Below are positions 8,775 through 18,209 of a stretch of DNA of 64,000 nt, piece by piece. Under the pieces are notes generated by a model, which saw only the letters and a program-made list of their open reading frames with translations, searched no databases and was not told the DNA's origin. The position numbers and the translations under genes were made by a program. Positions within the stretch are counted from its first letter, which is position 1. The number at the start of each line of letters is the position of its first letter. Origin of the DNA: an uncultured Prevotellaceae bacterium. Its GTDB lineage: Bacteria > Bacteroidota > Bacteroidia > Bacteroidales > Bacteroidaceae. Location: contig CACXPX010000003.1 of assembly GCA_902769705.1 (NCBI GenBank), positions 124,001 through 188,000 of the forward strand. Direction: 5' to 3'.

Positions 8775-10250
8775 TTAACGCTTGGCACGCACACCAAAGT
8801 CCTTGCGATATTCATCGTTGATGAGACGACTGGCCTTATGACTATCGAAACGGGTAGGACCAATAATGAAATCGGGCACATTGAAAGAAAGGAAACGCTC
8901 ACGATAGAAACGTCTTGGATTCCGCTGTGGCAGCATAAAAGCCTTGCTGACATTTCCCTGTGCATCGATGTGACAGAAATAGGGCCGCGTGAAGAGTCCG
9001 TCATCGCGACGGGAACTGAACACGAGCCAGCGCGAGTTAGTGCTCCAATTGTGAAACGATTCTGTATCGCCTGAATTAGCATCAGTCATAGGACGGATCT
9101 CGCCAGTAGCGAGGTCAAGCAGATAGAGGTCGGCTTCATGATGCCAAATGCTGAACTGCCCATAGTCGGAGAGTGTGTAGCAGAGGTAACGTCCGTCATA
9201 GGAAGGCCGAGGGAAAGATATCGACTTGTGCTGAGACACGGCATCGACAATGACGTCTATGCGTTCACCAAAGTTGCCCGTAGCGGGATCGAAATCAATA
9301 CGGCAGAGATTATAGCGAATGGAATCGAGCTGATGGTTGCCTTCAGGGAGTGCACGTGCCGCACAGAAATAGAGCGAACGGCCGTCAGCCGAGAAGACGG
9401 GATAGGTCTCATAGATAGAGTCTTGCTTGAGAAGTGGCGAAAGCAGCAGCTCATTGTTTTCAATATCGTAAACTTGAAGGTCGGAGGCCTCATCGAAGAC
9501 CTCTATACGATTGGGGTGTACACTATGGAATGTCTGCCTAGTTGTATTGGTAGAATAGGCAATATAGCGCCCCGAAGGGTGCCAGTAGGGATAGACACAC
9601 AAACCGAGCGTCTGATCAGTTTTGGTGTTATAAGCTGTGATAGAACCATCGCCCTTACTCAACAGCGTAGCGCCATGCGGGCCACGGATATGAAGGCTCA
9701 TATTGGCAGGGTTTCCCCGATTAAAGCTATGGCAATTGACACAACCCTCGAACTGAGTATTCTCAATCAACGGACGCTCATCAAACGAGGAAAGATTGCG
9801 TTCATAAATGCCCATTTTGCTCCATACCTCATAACCTGGCTCGATGAGACGATAGCAGATGCCGTAGTCGATGCTGTCAGGGCTGACATATAGAGTGAAA
9901 GGGAGATAGGTATGCCAACCATCGGCATACTTGGCAGAAACGGTGACACTGAGCGAGTCTCCACAATTCTGACCGAGCAGAGCATGCCAGTCATCGATGT
10001 CAAAGTCAACAGATTCTTCGCCTTGGCTATGCAAGTTGTTTCCATGACGGTCGGTAATCACGGCATCAATGAGCAATGCCGCCTCATCTGCCATATTGAA
10101 ACAAAGTGGAGCGATATTCACGGGTATAGTGACATTGAGGTAATCAGGATAGATCTGAGGCAGAACATTCTCCTGCTTGGCATCCTTGACTGTTTCGGTT
10201 GTGCAGCCCATTAACCCAATGATCATCAATATGTACAGAATCTTTTTCAT
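8775..10250 (-). CDS. CxxCH-containing PD40/TolB-type beta-propeller lipoprotein (copy B)
   Basis: The 491-residue product has a lipobox at Cys16 (IIGLMGC). After an N-terminal beta domain (IYPDYLNVTIPVNIAPL) comes FEGCVNCHSF at about 168-175, a c-type haem-binding signature, then NMSLHIRG, whose Met and His could be axial ligands. From about 220 on, repeated YPYWHPSGRYIAYST, YPVFSADGRSLYFC and FPRPSYDGRYLCYT units form a WD40-like PD40 propeller. Its start overlaps the upstream DUF6057 stop as ATGA, so translation is coupled. A paralogue with the same layout lies at 11762-13270. The haem attachment is inferred from the motif only. Confidence 0.8.
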   Translation of the reverse strand: MKKILYILMIIGLMGCTTETVKDAKQENVLPQIYPDYLNVTIPVNIAPLCFNMADEAALLIDAVITDRHGNNLHSQGEESVDFDIDDWHALLGQNCGDSLSVTVSAKYADGWHTYLPFTLYVSPDSIDYGICYRLIEPGYEVWSKMGIYERNLSSFDERPLIENTQFEGCVNCHSFNRGNPANMSLHIRGPHGATLLSKGDGSITAYNTKTDQTLGLCVYPYWHPSGRYIAYSTNTTRQTFHSVHPNRIEVFDEASDLQVYDIENNELLLSPLLKQDSIYETYPVFSADGRSLYFCAARALPEGNHQLDSIRYNLCRIDFDPATGNFGERIDVIVDAVSQHKSISFPRPSYDGRYLCYTLSDYGQFSIWHHEADLYLLDLATGEIRPMTDANSGDTESFHNWSTNSRWLVFSSRRDDGLFTRPYFCHIDAQGNVSKAFMLPQRNPRRFYRERFLSFNVPDFIIGPTRFDSHKASRLINDEYRKDFGVRAKR

Positions 10251-11740
10251 TGCATTTTGGATATCAAGTTATTATAGCCTTCGCGGTCGCCCGTCAACAG
10301 ATAATAGGCCAGAAGATATTGATAGGCCAGACGATTATTGGTGTTGCTGAAGTAGAGGTTCTCCAGCATCTCTGGGATAACATGGTCACTGAAGTAGAAA
10401 TCTTCCTTATAGGCCATCTGGCGCAGGCGTCCATATTCGGGATGCTGGGCTATTGCCTTTTCATTGCCCAGCAGCGGCAGAGTCTCATTGGCCCATTCCT
10501 TATAGAAGAGAGTCTTTTGTAGTGCCGAGAGATATTTGCGGGCCACGGCGTAGTTTCCGTTGATGAGATTGGTCTGAGCCAGTCGTTTATAGCATCGGCC
10601 ACTCTTCTGGAAGTCAAGAATCGCTTCTTGCGCCTCGAATACCGACCGTTGAGCTACATTGATCATCCCCAAATGATAGAAAGCCTCTGCTGTAGGCAAA
10701 GGACTGGTGGCATCTTCCTTCACATCGGGCAGAAGACCAGCAATTCCGTTCTGGTTATAATCGAACATGCGGTCCAAGAGCATGCCGTGCATCGCCAGGG
10801 CAAGATTCTGTACCGTCACGCCTATCTGGTTATTAGGTTTCTCGTCATTGATGGTTTCAAGTATGCGGTTCCATTGCTGATGACGGGCCATAAAGTCGTA
10901 TTGCATCACCTTCTCTGCCTTGAAATTGGCATTCTTCCAAACAAGAGTGCCCATAACGACAGAAACCAATATAAAAGAGGTGAGGGGTATGAGGTGAGAA
11001 AGGCTACGGGGCGGCGAGCTTTGACCGGGAATGGTGAGAGAATTGTTCTGCTGCTGGGCATTCTCTGACTTCCTGCCTCTAACTATAAACCACATCACCA
11101 AGGGGATGATGATGGCAGAGAACCATGCAGCATAGAGAAGCGTGGGGAACACATTCGGGTAACGATAGTAATGGCTACCACCGAAGGCTATCCAATAGAG
11201 TATCACAAAGGCGACAATCACCAGGATACGGCGCACCCATCCGTCTGGGAACCGGACCAATCCCCAGATGGCGAGTTGCGTGAGCAAGACCGCCCAAACA
11301 CCACCCAGCAAAGCATTCTCGTCGAGCAAATAGAGCCAAAGCAGAAACGAAGGCACAAAACTAAGACCGTAGAGCCATTGAACGTTGAACTTTGAAATTT
11401 GAACTTTGAACATGCGGAACGACAGGAGCTGTACCGCCGAGAGCAGAACCGCAATGATAAAAGCCCCCACCCAGGCAAATAGGAAAAACTGTGTACAAAA
11501 ACGACCCAATAGGTCGGCTATGCCACCAGGTCGCTTAACAATCTCCCACACATAAGTGCTGTCGAAGAGAAATAGTTGGAACTGCTCCTGATAATGCAAA
11601 TGATGCGGATAAGCCAATCCGAAAAAGAGGAGAACCGCCACAAAAAAAAGTAAAAAGGCAAAAAGGTAAAAAGGTGAGAATACTTTTCCCCTCTTTTGCA
11701 CTTTATTACCTTTACTTGCTTCCACTTTATTCCTTATCAT
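10247..11740 (-). CDS. DUF6057 family membrane protein (copy B)
   Basis: A 497-residue integral membrane protein. About seven hydrophobic segments lie between residues 23 and 270 (for example YLFAFLLFFVAVLLFFGLAY, WVGAFIIAVLLSAVQLLSF, ILVIVAFVILYWIAFG). The soluble C-terminal half is helical and TPR-like (AEAFYHLGMINVAQRSVFEAQEAI; RLAQTNLINGNYAVARKYL). The layout matches DUF6057, a Bacteroidota family of unknown function. The start at ATG 11740 is 21 bp from the preceding stop; its own stop overlaps the next start by 4 bp. It is a diverged copy of the 13278-15071 gene, and each is followed directly by a CxxCH propeller lipoprotein. Confidence 0.75.
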   Translation of the reverse strand: MIRNKVEASKGNKVQKRGKVFSPFYLFAFLLFFVAVLLFFGLAYPHHLHYQEQFQLFLFDSTYVWEIVKRPGGIADLLGRFCTQFFLFAWVGAFIIAVLLSAVQLLSFRMFKVQISKFNVQWLYGLSFVPSFLLWLYLLDENALLGGVWAVLLTQLAIWGLVRFPDGWVRRILVIVAFVILYWIAFGGSHYYRYPNVFPTLLYAAWFSAIIIPLVMWFIVRGRKSENAQQQNNSLTIPGQSSPPRSLSHLIPLTSFILVSVVMGTLVWKNANFKAEKVMQYDFMARHQQWNRILETINDEKPNNQIGVTVQNLALAMHGMLLDRMFDYNQNGIAGLLPDVKEDATSPLPTAEAFYHLGMINVAQRSVFEAQEAILDFQKSGRCYKRLAQTNLINGNYAVARKYLSALQKTLFYKEWANETLPLLGNEKAIAQHPEYGRLRQMAYKEDFYFSDHVIPEMLENLYFSNTNNRLAYQYLLAYYLLTGDREGYNNLISKMQ

Positions 11741-11761
11741 GATGGTTCCTTCCCTACCCTT

Positions 11762-13270
11762 TTATTTGTCAAAAACCTTGCTGAACTCATTAACACTTAT
11801 TCTTACAGGCTCGACCATAAACTCCGGACGGTTGTAACTCTTCAGAAGGAAAGTGTTATATTCAGGGTCTTCCTGTGGCAGCATAAAGGCCTTTTCAACT
11901 TTGCCATTGTTGAAATAGGAAAAATAGACACGGCAGAAGTTGCCATCATCACGACGACTGGCAACCATAATCCAATGCCCATTGCTCGACCAGCTTGGAT
12001 AGCTATCTGGACGGCCTTCACTATTCAAATTCTTGAGGTCGAGGAAAGATGGAGACGACAAGTTCTCACCACCGCCATCATTGAGCAGCATACAAGCTAT
12101 TTCGCCATCATTGTGTCTGATATGAAAACAGCCATACTGGCCCAAAGCAAACAGCAGATAACGACCATCGGGGCTGACGCGTGGTAAAGTAACACTCTTG
12201 TCAACAGATGCCGCATCATACACCAATTCCTCTTCACCGAAGCCGTGCGTTGCCACATCGAACGAACGGCGATAGAGGTTGTATTGCACTTTGGGGTAGG
12301 TAGTCCTGATATCTTTGTCGCGCATCTCTTCAGGAAGAGGAACGGACTTGCAGTAATAAAGGTACTTGCCATCGGGCGACCAAGTAGGATATACTTCCAA
12401 AAGTGTGGAATCGTTGCTGACAATGCTCACCGAATCAGTCTCTACATCATAAAGAATCAAGTCGCTCTCAAGGTCGTACACCTCAATTTTATTGGGATTC
12501 TGTGTATGGAACCCTTGTCGTGTCTTGTTGGTCGAGAAGGCTACCAACTTGGCGGTAGGATGCCATGACGGATAAACACCCCCAGAGATGGTATAGTCGC
12601 GCTTCATATTAACTCTTGAGATTTTGCCATCGTTCACAATAACGGTACCAGCATTAGAGAGACGCACGTGAAAGAGCATGTTGTCAGTTTTGTAGTTCTG
12701 ATAACTGTGGCAGTTAATGCACTGGCCTTTTTCCCTGTCAATACTAGTAATTTCGTTGTTAAATATCTGTGTCTCCTCGAACGAGGTGAGGTTGCGCTGG
12801 GCAATTTCCATGAAAGTCCATGCAACATAAGACGGCTCAATGAGGCGATATGACAGATATTCATCGATAGGTTCTTCGGCAATATGTATTTCAAATGGGC
12901 TGAACGACAGCCATTCGCCATCTTTCTGGCCCCAGACCTCTATTTTAATACTTTTGCCCTTCGAAGCATTGAGCATAGTGTGCCATTCCGACTCAGGTAT
13001 CTGAACCTTCACACCATGCCCGTAGGTCTGCTGCTGGCCATCGAAAGTAGTAATACGTGCCACACACTCATCGTATTCGTCAGCAGGGAGCATAAAGTTG
13101 AGTGGCGCAATATTGTAAGGCACCGTGACATTGCAATAATCGGGGTAGATGGCAGGCAGGCACCTGGCGTCCTTGGATGAAGAGGGCACACTGGGATGGT
13201 TTGCACACGATGACAACAGCAGAATGGCAACTGCCAAAAGCTGTAAATAGGAATAGATATATCTTTTCAT
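11762..13270 (-). CDS. CxxCH-containing PD40/TolB-type beta-propeller lipoprotein (copy A)
   Basis: The ATG at 13270 is chosen because it yields a clean lipoprotein signal peptide (AVAILLLSSC) and lies 7 bp past the preceding stop; the longer open frame overlaps that gene. The 502-residue product mirrors copy B: IYPDYCNVTVPYNIAPLNF, then GQCINCHSYQ at about 182-190 (CxxCH), NMLFHVRLS shortly after, and PD40 units such as YPSWHPTAKLVAFST, YPTWSPDGKYLYYC and LPRVSPDGRYLLFA. The family presumably lies at the periplasmic or outer face. Whether it carries haem c is an inference; no cytochrome maturation gene is in the window. Confidence 0.8.
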   Translation of the reverse strand: MKRYIYSYLQLLAVAILLLSSCANHPSVPSSSKDARCLPAIYPDYCNVTVPYNIAPLNFMLPADEYDECVARITTFDGQQQTYGHGVKVQIPESEWHTMLNASKGKSIKIEVWGQKDGEWLSFSPFEIHIAEEPIDEYLSYRLIEPSYVAWTFMEIAQRNLTSFEETQIFNNEITSIDREKGQCINCHSYQNYKTDNMLFHVRLSNAGTVIVNDGKISRVNMKRDYTISGGVYPSWHPTAKLVAFSTNKTRQGFHTQNPNKIEVYDLESDLILYDVETDSVSIVSNDSTLLEVYPTWSPDGKYLYYCKSVPLPEEMRDKDIRTTYPKVQYNLYRRSFDVATHGFGEEELVYDAASVDKSVTLPRVSPDGRYLLFALGQYGCFHIRHNDGEIACMLLNDGGGENLSSPSFLDLKNLNSEGRPDSYPSWSSNGHWIMVASRRDDGNFCRVYFSYFNNGKVEKAFMLPQEDPEYNTFLLKSYNRPEFMVEPVRISVNEFSKVFDK

Positions 13271-13277
13271 TGTTTTC

Positions 13278-15071
13278 TTAAGAATGAACTTCGTGACCAA
13301 CATTACCATGTATAACATATACTTTTCTTCCGAAGACGTTGTACCACCAATAGGTGTCTCCCCATTCTTCACGCATCTCCTCACCAACATCTTCAAGGCT
13401 CACACCAGGCCTAACCTTGCTTTCCAGAGTTTTCCAGAATTGTGTGTAACGGTCATAGACAGACTGCGTGATAGGGAGTATCATGCGCTTTTCTTCTGGG
13501 GCTTTGTCCATGTACATGATATAGGCCTCCTGCGCATGCAAAGGAAAGTTTTCGTCCATGTGTGTCTTCACATAGTTGCGCAGCGATGCCCAGAAGCGGC
13601 GTGAGTCGCAACGTAACATGGAATAGAGCAACGCCTGCTCTGAACCCACCTTGCTAACGGAATCATTCCAGAGACTGATATTGTTGACCAAATAACTGTC
13701 ACTATTCTCAACGCCAGTGAGTTCGTCGGGGAAGGATTTCTGCAATGTCTTTATCTTTTCTGTAACTGGAGCCGGCTGCCAGTCGTCGTAGAAAAGATGG
13801 TGGTGCAACTGAGTGGTATAGCGTTCCACCAGTTCTTTGTCACCTTTAGCCAGCGCACAGCGGGCAAGCACCTTCAGATAGAAAGGAGAGAAGCCTGCTT
13901 GTATGGCATTCTCAAAATTCAGACGGATAGCCTCGTTCGTCATGCCATAGTTGTAATAAACCAGAGGCGATGCGATGTCCAAAAGGCTGACGTGGACAGA
14001 GTCTGGGTTGGTTAGATTTACAGTATGGTTACCCAATTTGAACGAACGTTCGAGTAAGCCCCCTTCATTCATCAGGGCAACATTCTTAAGAAACATCATC
14101 GAAGTAGTTAGCTTCTTGTTCTCAGCTGCCATATTGAGCACCTCTTTCCAATTGTCGTTTTCAGCATAGCGCACCATACGCATCTCGTCGATGTAATTCT
14201 TATCGTGGAACATGAGCGACGAAGTAAAGATGATGCCAGCTGCAGCACATAGCACAGGGGTAATCCACTTGAACAATGGCCGGTTCAGATAATTGCTACA
14301 CAGCGGAATAAGCACAGAGACTGCACCAAGTACCAAGAACGGAATGGAAAGACGCTCTGTACTGTCACTTGGAGTTATGAAACGAGGGAAACCTGCCAGC
14401 ACGACATCATCGAATTTCAGATTCGAATATAGTTGAGTATGCCAGATGGCTGCGGTGAAAATGAGCACAACAAAGCCGACAAGCTCTCTCCAAGTTGGCT
14501 TCTCAATAATCGCCAAACATAGCACGAAAAGCAAGGCGAACCATCCTAACACTGGATAGATGCAAAAGGCCAACAGATACCAAACAAGATGCCATTTGCG
14601 TGGGGTCTGGCGGGCTACCCACAAGAGCAACAGCATTACCAAATAACCTACCGACTGCGAGAACCAATAGCCTCTAATCGTGGAAATATAGACCCAATAA
14701 CCCAAATCAACAACCGATGTGAGCAGACATGCTATAGGCAAGAGCATTAGTGCGGAGGCATTGCCCTGCAGTCTAAAAGCCTTTTTCCCCACAAAGAAGA
14801 TAAGCGTCCAGATAATCACCAATACACCAGAACCTAAAGCCGGATGATAAAAGAGTTGTGTGAGCCAAGCTCCAACATACCGCATCAAACCAAAGGGCTT
14901 CGACAGGAGGGTATGGAAGAATGGTGCTCCGAAGAGGAATTCAGAACGGTCGTGTGCTGTATAAAACACCTCTCGGTTGATATATAAAATATATACGACA
15001 AACGAAATGAAAGCCAACAGACTTAAACAGAGAATAGTCTTAGAGGCTTTGTTTTTGAGGGTCATTTCCAT
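13278..15071 (-). CDS. DUF6057 family membrane protein (copy A)
   Basis: First gene of the five-gene operon. The open frame reaches 15086, but a TAACTTTG -7 box covers 15091 to 15084, so translation must start at ATG 15071 or ATG 15065; both leave only a short leader. Roughly eight membrane segments occupy the first 350 residues (TILCLSLLAFISFVVYILYI, GVLVIIWTLIFFVG, LLPIACLLTSVVDLGYWVYI and others). The C-terminal half is soluble and helical with TPR-like spacing. It is longer than copy B (about 597 against 497 residues) because of an extended C-terminus. Function is unknown; gene order ties it to the CxxCH lipoproteins. Confidence 0.75.
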   Translation of the reverse strand: MEMTLKNKASKTILCLSLLAFISFVVYILYINREVFYTAHDRSEFLFGAPFFHTLLSKPFGLMRYVGAWLTQLFYHPALGSGVLVIIWTLIFFVGKKAFRLQGNASALMLLPIACLLTSVVDLGYWVYISTIRGYWFSQSVGYLVMLLLLWVARQTPRKWHLVWYLLAFCIYPVLGWFALLFVLCLAIIEKPTWRELVGFVVLIFTAAIWHTQLYSNLKFDDVVLAGFPRFITPSDSTERLSIPFLVLGAVSVLIPLCSNYLNRPLFKWITPVLCAAAGIIFTSSLMFHDKNYIDEMRMVRYAENDNWKEVLNMAAENKKLTTSMMFLKNVALMNEGGLLERSFKLGNHTVNLTNPDSVHVSLLDIASPLVYYNYGMTNEAIRLNFENAIQAGFSPFYLKVLARCALAKGDKELVERYTTQLHHHLFYDDWQPAPVTEKIKTLQKSFPDELTGVENSDSYLVNNISLWNDSVSKVGSEQALLYSMLRCDSRRFWASLRNYVKTHMDENFPLHAQEAYIMYMDKAPEEKRMILPITQSVYDRYTQFWKTLESKVRPGVSLEDVGEEMREEWGDTYWWYNVFGRKVYVIHGNVGHEVHS

Positions 15072-15083
15072 TGAATATTTATG

Positions 15084-15091
15084 CAAAGTTA
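15084..15091 (-). promoter_or_regulatory. -7 box of the DUF6057/CxxCH operon
   Basis: CAAAGTTA on the plus strand reads TAACTTTG on the minus strand, the standard Bacteroidota -7 element. I find no good TTTG at the expected distance upstream, so strength may depend on an activator. It fixes the start of the 13278-15071 gene downstream of 15084. Confidence 0.6.
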
Positions 15092-15334
15092 CACATTATT
15101 TTCTTTAAGCTAGTGAGGAGAATGCAAGACTTTATCCTTTCCTAAGCCAAACAAAGGACACACCTGTAACCTCCCTGACTTTACCTTCGTGATTGACTGC
15201 AAATTTACAAGTTATTATTTGAAAACACAAACAATTATCCAAAAAAGATTATCCAATCTGGATAATACGTGTTTTATATAGGCGAGACCCTTCCTTTTGG
15301 GAGAAATAAGATGGATACAAAGCTCATCTCCCTC

Positions 15335-15466
15335 TACCCTTTTGAGTGGTTTTGTCAGAAGCCGCATCTAAGGTTGTCACTTGTGGCATCTGAGGCTGTT
15401 AGATGCCACATCTGACACGCTTACATGCCATATCTGAGGGCCTCAGATGCCGCTTCTAACATAAAA
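15335..15466 (+). repeat. Tandem array, six 22-bp units, family 1 (copy 2)
   Basis: Units start at 15335, 15357, 15379, 15401, 15423 and 15445. The clearest unit is AGATGCCACATCTGA followed by CACGCTT; AGATG-CCA-CATCT is a perfect 5-bp-arm palindrome. One unit carries the TGG (reverse) centre: ACTTGTGGCATCTGA. The outer units make the whole block roughly palindromic (AGAAGCCGCATCT at 15357 against AGATGCCGCTTCT at 15445). The array abuts the terminator of the SusCD operon. The rest of 15092-15334 shows no gene. Confidence 0.8.
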
Positions 15467-15499
15467 AGAGGATGTGCCTATGTTGACACATCCTCTTTT
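15464..15499 (-). terminator. Terminator of the SusC/SusD operon
   Basis: AAAAGAGGATGTG (15464-15476) pairs perfectly with CACATCCTCTTTT (15487-15499). It lies 27 bp past the stop codon of the surface lipoprotein gene, with T-rich flank on the minus strand. Confidence 0.88.
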
Positions 15500-15525
15500 A
15501 TTAATTGTATTCCGATAAGGAATGA

Positions 15526-16260
15526 TTATTCCTCATAGTAAACAGAATTGACAGTGCAATCACCAGACTTGATCAGGAATTGAAGGTCTTTACCAGCACC
15601 ACCGTTGCCCTTTGCACAGTCCTTGGCCATAGCTTCGGTGATCTGAATCTCGTTTGGACCATTTACGATTGGCATAGAATCAATATAGGTGTTGCTCCAC
15701 CAACCGTTATGAACCATCATTGTACAATCGTCGGTAGCATCTGAGACATCCATGATAAGAGTCTTGAAGCCCCAATACACATCATCAGACAGATAGGGGA
15801 AATGCTGGCCTTCACTGTCGCTGAAACGCATGGCTGCTGCATTCCAAGCACCGGGTTTGAATGGTGGTTGAGCTGTAGGATCCTCTCCATAGATATAGAA
15901 CTTCTGGAGCGGGTCAGTGATTGTAGCACACTTAATACCAGGGAATTGAGCAGTGAGTTCAGTACCATCTGCACAAATAGCAGTAAGAAGGACAACATAC
16001 TCACCCAGCTTCATCTTCTTTTTTGCAAAGTTGCCGACGAATTCCTTGTCACCAATGGTCCATTTTGCATTGACTGGTGCCAAGGTCTCACAAGAAATGA
16101 CGTTGCCATTCTGACCGTCAGGAGCCACGTCGGTTTTGACGGTTGTCTTTGCCAAAAGTTCGTCAAGGGTGATGTGGCCGTCGTTGCTGAAATCCTCCGA
16201 GACAGGATCACAGGCTATGAACACACATACTGCGGCAAAAATTAAAAATATCTTTTTCAT
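15526..16260 (-). CDS. Putative surface glycan-binding lipoprotein of the Sus operon
   Basis: The 244-residue product has a lipobox at about Cys17 (FAAVCVFIAC) followed by acidic residues, the usual surface-export context. It sits 20 bp after susD in the same operon, the normal place for a surface glycan-binding protein. The N-terminal half (about 25-110) looks like a small beta-sandwich; the C-terminal half (about 115-240) is Trp- and Tyr-rich (FKPGAWNAAAMRF, VYWGFKTLIMDV, NGWWSNTYI), suitable for stacking on sugars. It is short for this class and has no catalytic motif. Binding of xylan is inferred from the neighbours. Confidence 0.7.
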   Translation of the reverse strand: MKKIFLIFAAVCVFIACDPVSEDFSNDGHITLDELLAKTTVKTDVAPDGQNGNVISCETLAPVNAKWTIGDKEFVGNFAKKKMKLGEYVVLLTAICADGTELTAQFPGIKCATITDPLQKFYIYGEDPTAQPPFKPGAWNAAAMRFSDSEGQHFPYLSDDVYWGFKTLIMDVSDATDDCTMMVHNGWWSNTYIDSMPIVNGPNEIQITEAMAKDCAKGNGGAGKDLQFLIKSGDCTVNSVYYEE

Positions 16261-16280
16261 ATTGATTACTTATTATAAAA

Positions 16281-18188
16281 TTAATAAAGAGTCTTATACT
16301 GTGTATCAGGATTATCAATATCCCATCCTGGGTTCTGCTCCATCTTACCATTCATCAGGGTAATCTGTGACTGAGGCTTAGGCAAGAAGCCCTTGGTTTC
16401 AGCATAACGATTATCCCAACCATTGGTCATGTGTTGCATTCTGACTTTATTGGATTTGTCACCACGGACAACAACCAACTTGCCTTGCTGAGCCTGCAGA
16501 GCCTTAGCAGCGTATGAGGTCTTACTGTGACCGTCAACACCAGACCAACGGCGCATATCGTTGAAGCGAAGTCCCTCGAATGCAAACTCCCAACGACGCT
16601 CGTTCTGAACATTCTTCAAAGAGTAATCTGTCTCAGGAACGCCTGCACGACGCTGTACCTGGTTCATGTACTGTTTGTCGCCTGTGAGCTCAGTGAGCAT
16701 CAGGAGAACGTCAGCATAACGCATCAGGTAGAAGTCCTCGAAGTGGTCACCCTGCATCTCGTTACCAGCAAGTGAGCTGGAGCTATAACCCTCACACTTT
16801 GCCCACCATGTCCAGTTTTCATTAGTGTTTGCGTCAAGGTTTACATCGGCATACTTCTTGACAGAATAGCCAGATTCCTCACAGTCATCCTTCTCGTAAG
16901 TATAGGAAACAAGCTCGTTTTCGAGGTCAATCATAGAACCAAGCTTACGGATGTCAGTGTAATTACCGTTTTGCTCAGCAACTGTCCAGTCATCCCACAA
17001 ATTACATGAAGGAGTTCCCTGGCCCCATCCCTGGTTGAACGGATAAGTCAAGTTACGATTACCATTCTGGTTGGAGGCACCATTACGAAGACCCCAGAAG
17101 CATGACAGATAGTTTGCATACATACGCGGGTTGGTATAGTCACTGCTCATTCCATCACCCCAGTTAGAGGCATTCAAGAACTGAATCTGGAAGATTTCCT
17201 CAGTGTTACCGTTACCCATGCCAGGCTGGTCGAAGCAGTTCTTGCGGTCCATGTCTGCGATGAACGCATAAGCATGGCCTTCACCATCGTGAGCCTCATC
17301 CCAAAGGAGACTGTTGGAGTACTGCCAAAGTGAACGGAAGTCCTCACAGAGCTTGTAACGGCCACTTGAAACAATCTCTTTCAGATATTTGACAACATCA
17401 GCCTGAGAAAGAGAACCTGCGGTGCAACCCTCCTGTTCTACAAGATCAATCGAAGGAGCCGAACCCTTAGCGAGCTCGCCGACACCTTTGTAGAAGCCAG
17501 CCCAAAACATGTATGCACGGGCAATGAATGCCTCGGCAGCATACTTGTTGGCATGACCGTCACCTTGGACTCCTTCGCCCATGAGGTTCATACCAGATAC
17601 AAAGTCAGAGAGAATCTGTGGATAGATAACTTCCTCAGCGCTTACTTGCTGCTTCATGTCTTCAGTAATAGTGGTAGAAGTAATCAGAGGTACATCACCA
17701 TATAACTGAGTAAGCAAAAGGGTATAAAAACCGCGCATGAAGTAGCCCTCACCAAGGAGCTGATTACGCTTAGCCTCATTACCCGCCCAATCAACGTTGT
17801 CGATGGTCTCAATCTGGTTGTTAGCACGGTTAACACCGCCATAGAAAAGGATAAAATCCTGTTCATACTGATTGGCACTCGCCGTTGTAAAATGATGCAG
17901 AGACTTAGCCACTTTGTCCTGCAAACCACCACTTCCGTAGTTGTCGTCCGACATCAGTGACCACCAGTAGTAAGGATTATTTAAGATTTCACCAGCATCT
18001 CCGCCACCCATCGTATTCATAATACTGTAGGTAGCTGCATTCAATGCCTCGACATCTGCAGGTTTGCCTGGGAATGTAGCTGCAGTCATCTGAGTCACAC
18101 GCGGATCGGTGTCCAGCATGTCGTTACAGGATGTAAACAAAGTTGCTGCGGACAAAACAGCTAACGATGATAAAATATATTTCTTCAT
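16281..18188 (-). CDS. SusD/RagB family outer-membrane nutrient-binding lipoprotein
   Basis: SusD-type proteins cap their SusC partner at the cell surface and capture oligosaccharides. The 635-residue product has a lipobox at Cys21 (AATLFTSCNDMLDTDP), the conserved start of this family. The TPR-like helical N-terminal region includes RNQLLGEGYFMRGFYTLLLTQLYGDVPLI and AEAFIARAYMFWAGF, both SusD hallmarks, and the C-terminus has the typical RRWEFAFEGLRFNDMRRW motif. It lies 21 bp downstream of susC. With the flanking GH43, GH10 and GH8 genes, the ligand is likely a xylo- or arabinoxylo-oligosaccharide, which is inference. Confidence 0.95.
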   Translation of the reverse strand: MKKYILSSLAVLSAATLFTSCNDMLDTDPRVTQMTAATFPGKPADVEALNAATYSIMNTMGGGDAGEILNNPYYWWSLMSDDNYGSGGLQDKVAKSLHHFTTASANQYEQDFILFYGGVNRANNQIETIDNVDWAGNEAKRNQLLGEGYFMRGFYTLLLTQLYGDVPLITSTTITEDMKQQVSAEEVIYPQILSDFVSGMNLMGEGVQGDGHANKYAAEAFIARAYMFWAGFYKGVGELAKGSAPSIDLVEQEGCTAGSLSQADVVKYLKEIVSSGRYKLCEDFRSLWQYSNSLLWDEAHDGEGHAYAFIADMDRKNCFDQPGMGNGNTEEIFQIQFLNASNWGDGMSSDYTNPRMYANYLSCFWGLRNGASNQNGNRNLTYPFNQGWGQGTPSCNLWDDWTVAEQNGNYTDIRKLGSMIDLENELVSYTYEKDDCEESGYSVKKYADVNLDANTNENWTWWAKCEGYSSSSLAGNEMQGDHFEDFYLMRYADVLLMLTELTGDKQYMNQVQRRAGVPETDYSLKNVQNERRWEFAFEGLRFNDMRRWSGVDGHSKTSYAAKALQAQQGKLVVVRGDKSNKVRMQHMTNGWDNRYAETKGFLPKPQSQITLMNGKMEQNPGWDIDNPDTQYKTLY

Positions 18189-18209
18189 AATAATTATTAT
18201 TGTCTCGAA

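Noticed and set aside
8775..13270. Calling the CxxCH lipoproteins cytochromes
   Set aside because: One CxxCH per protein and no maturation genes nearby; the motif supports only a possible haem site.
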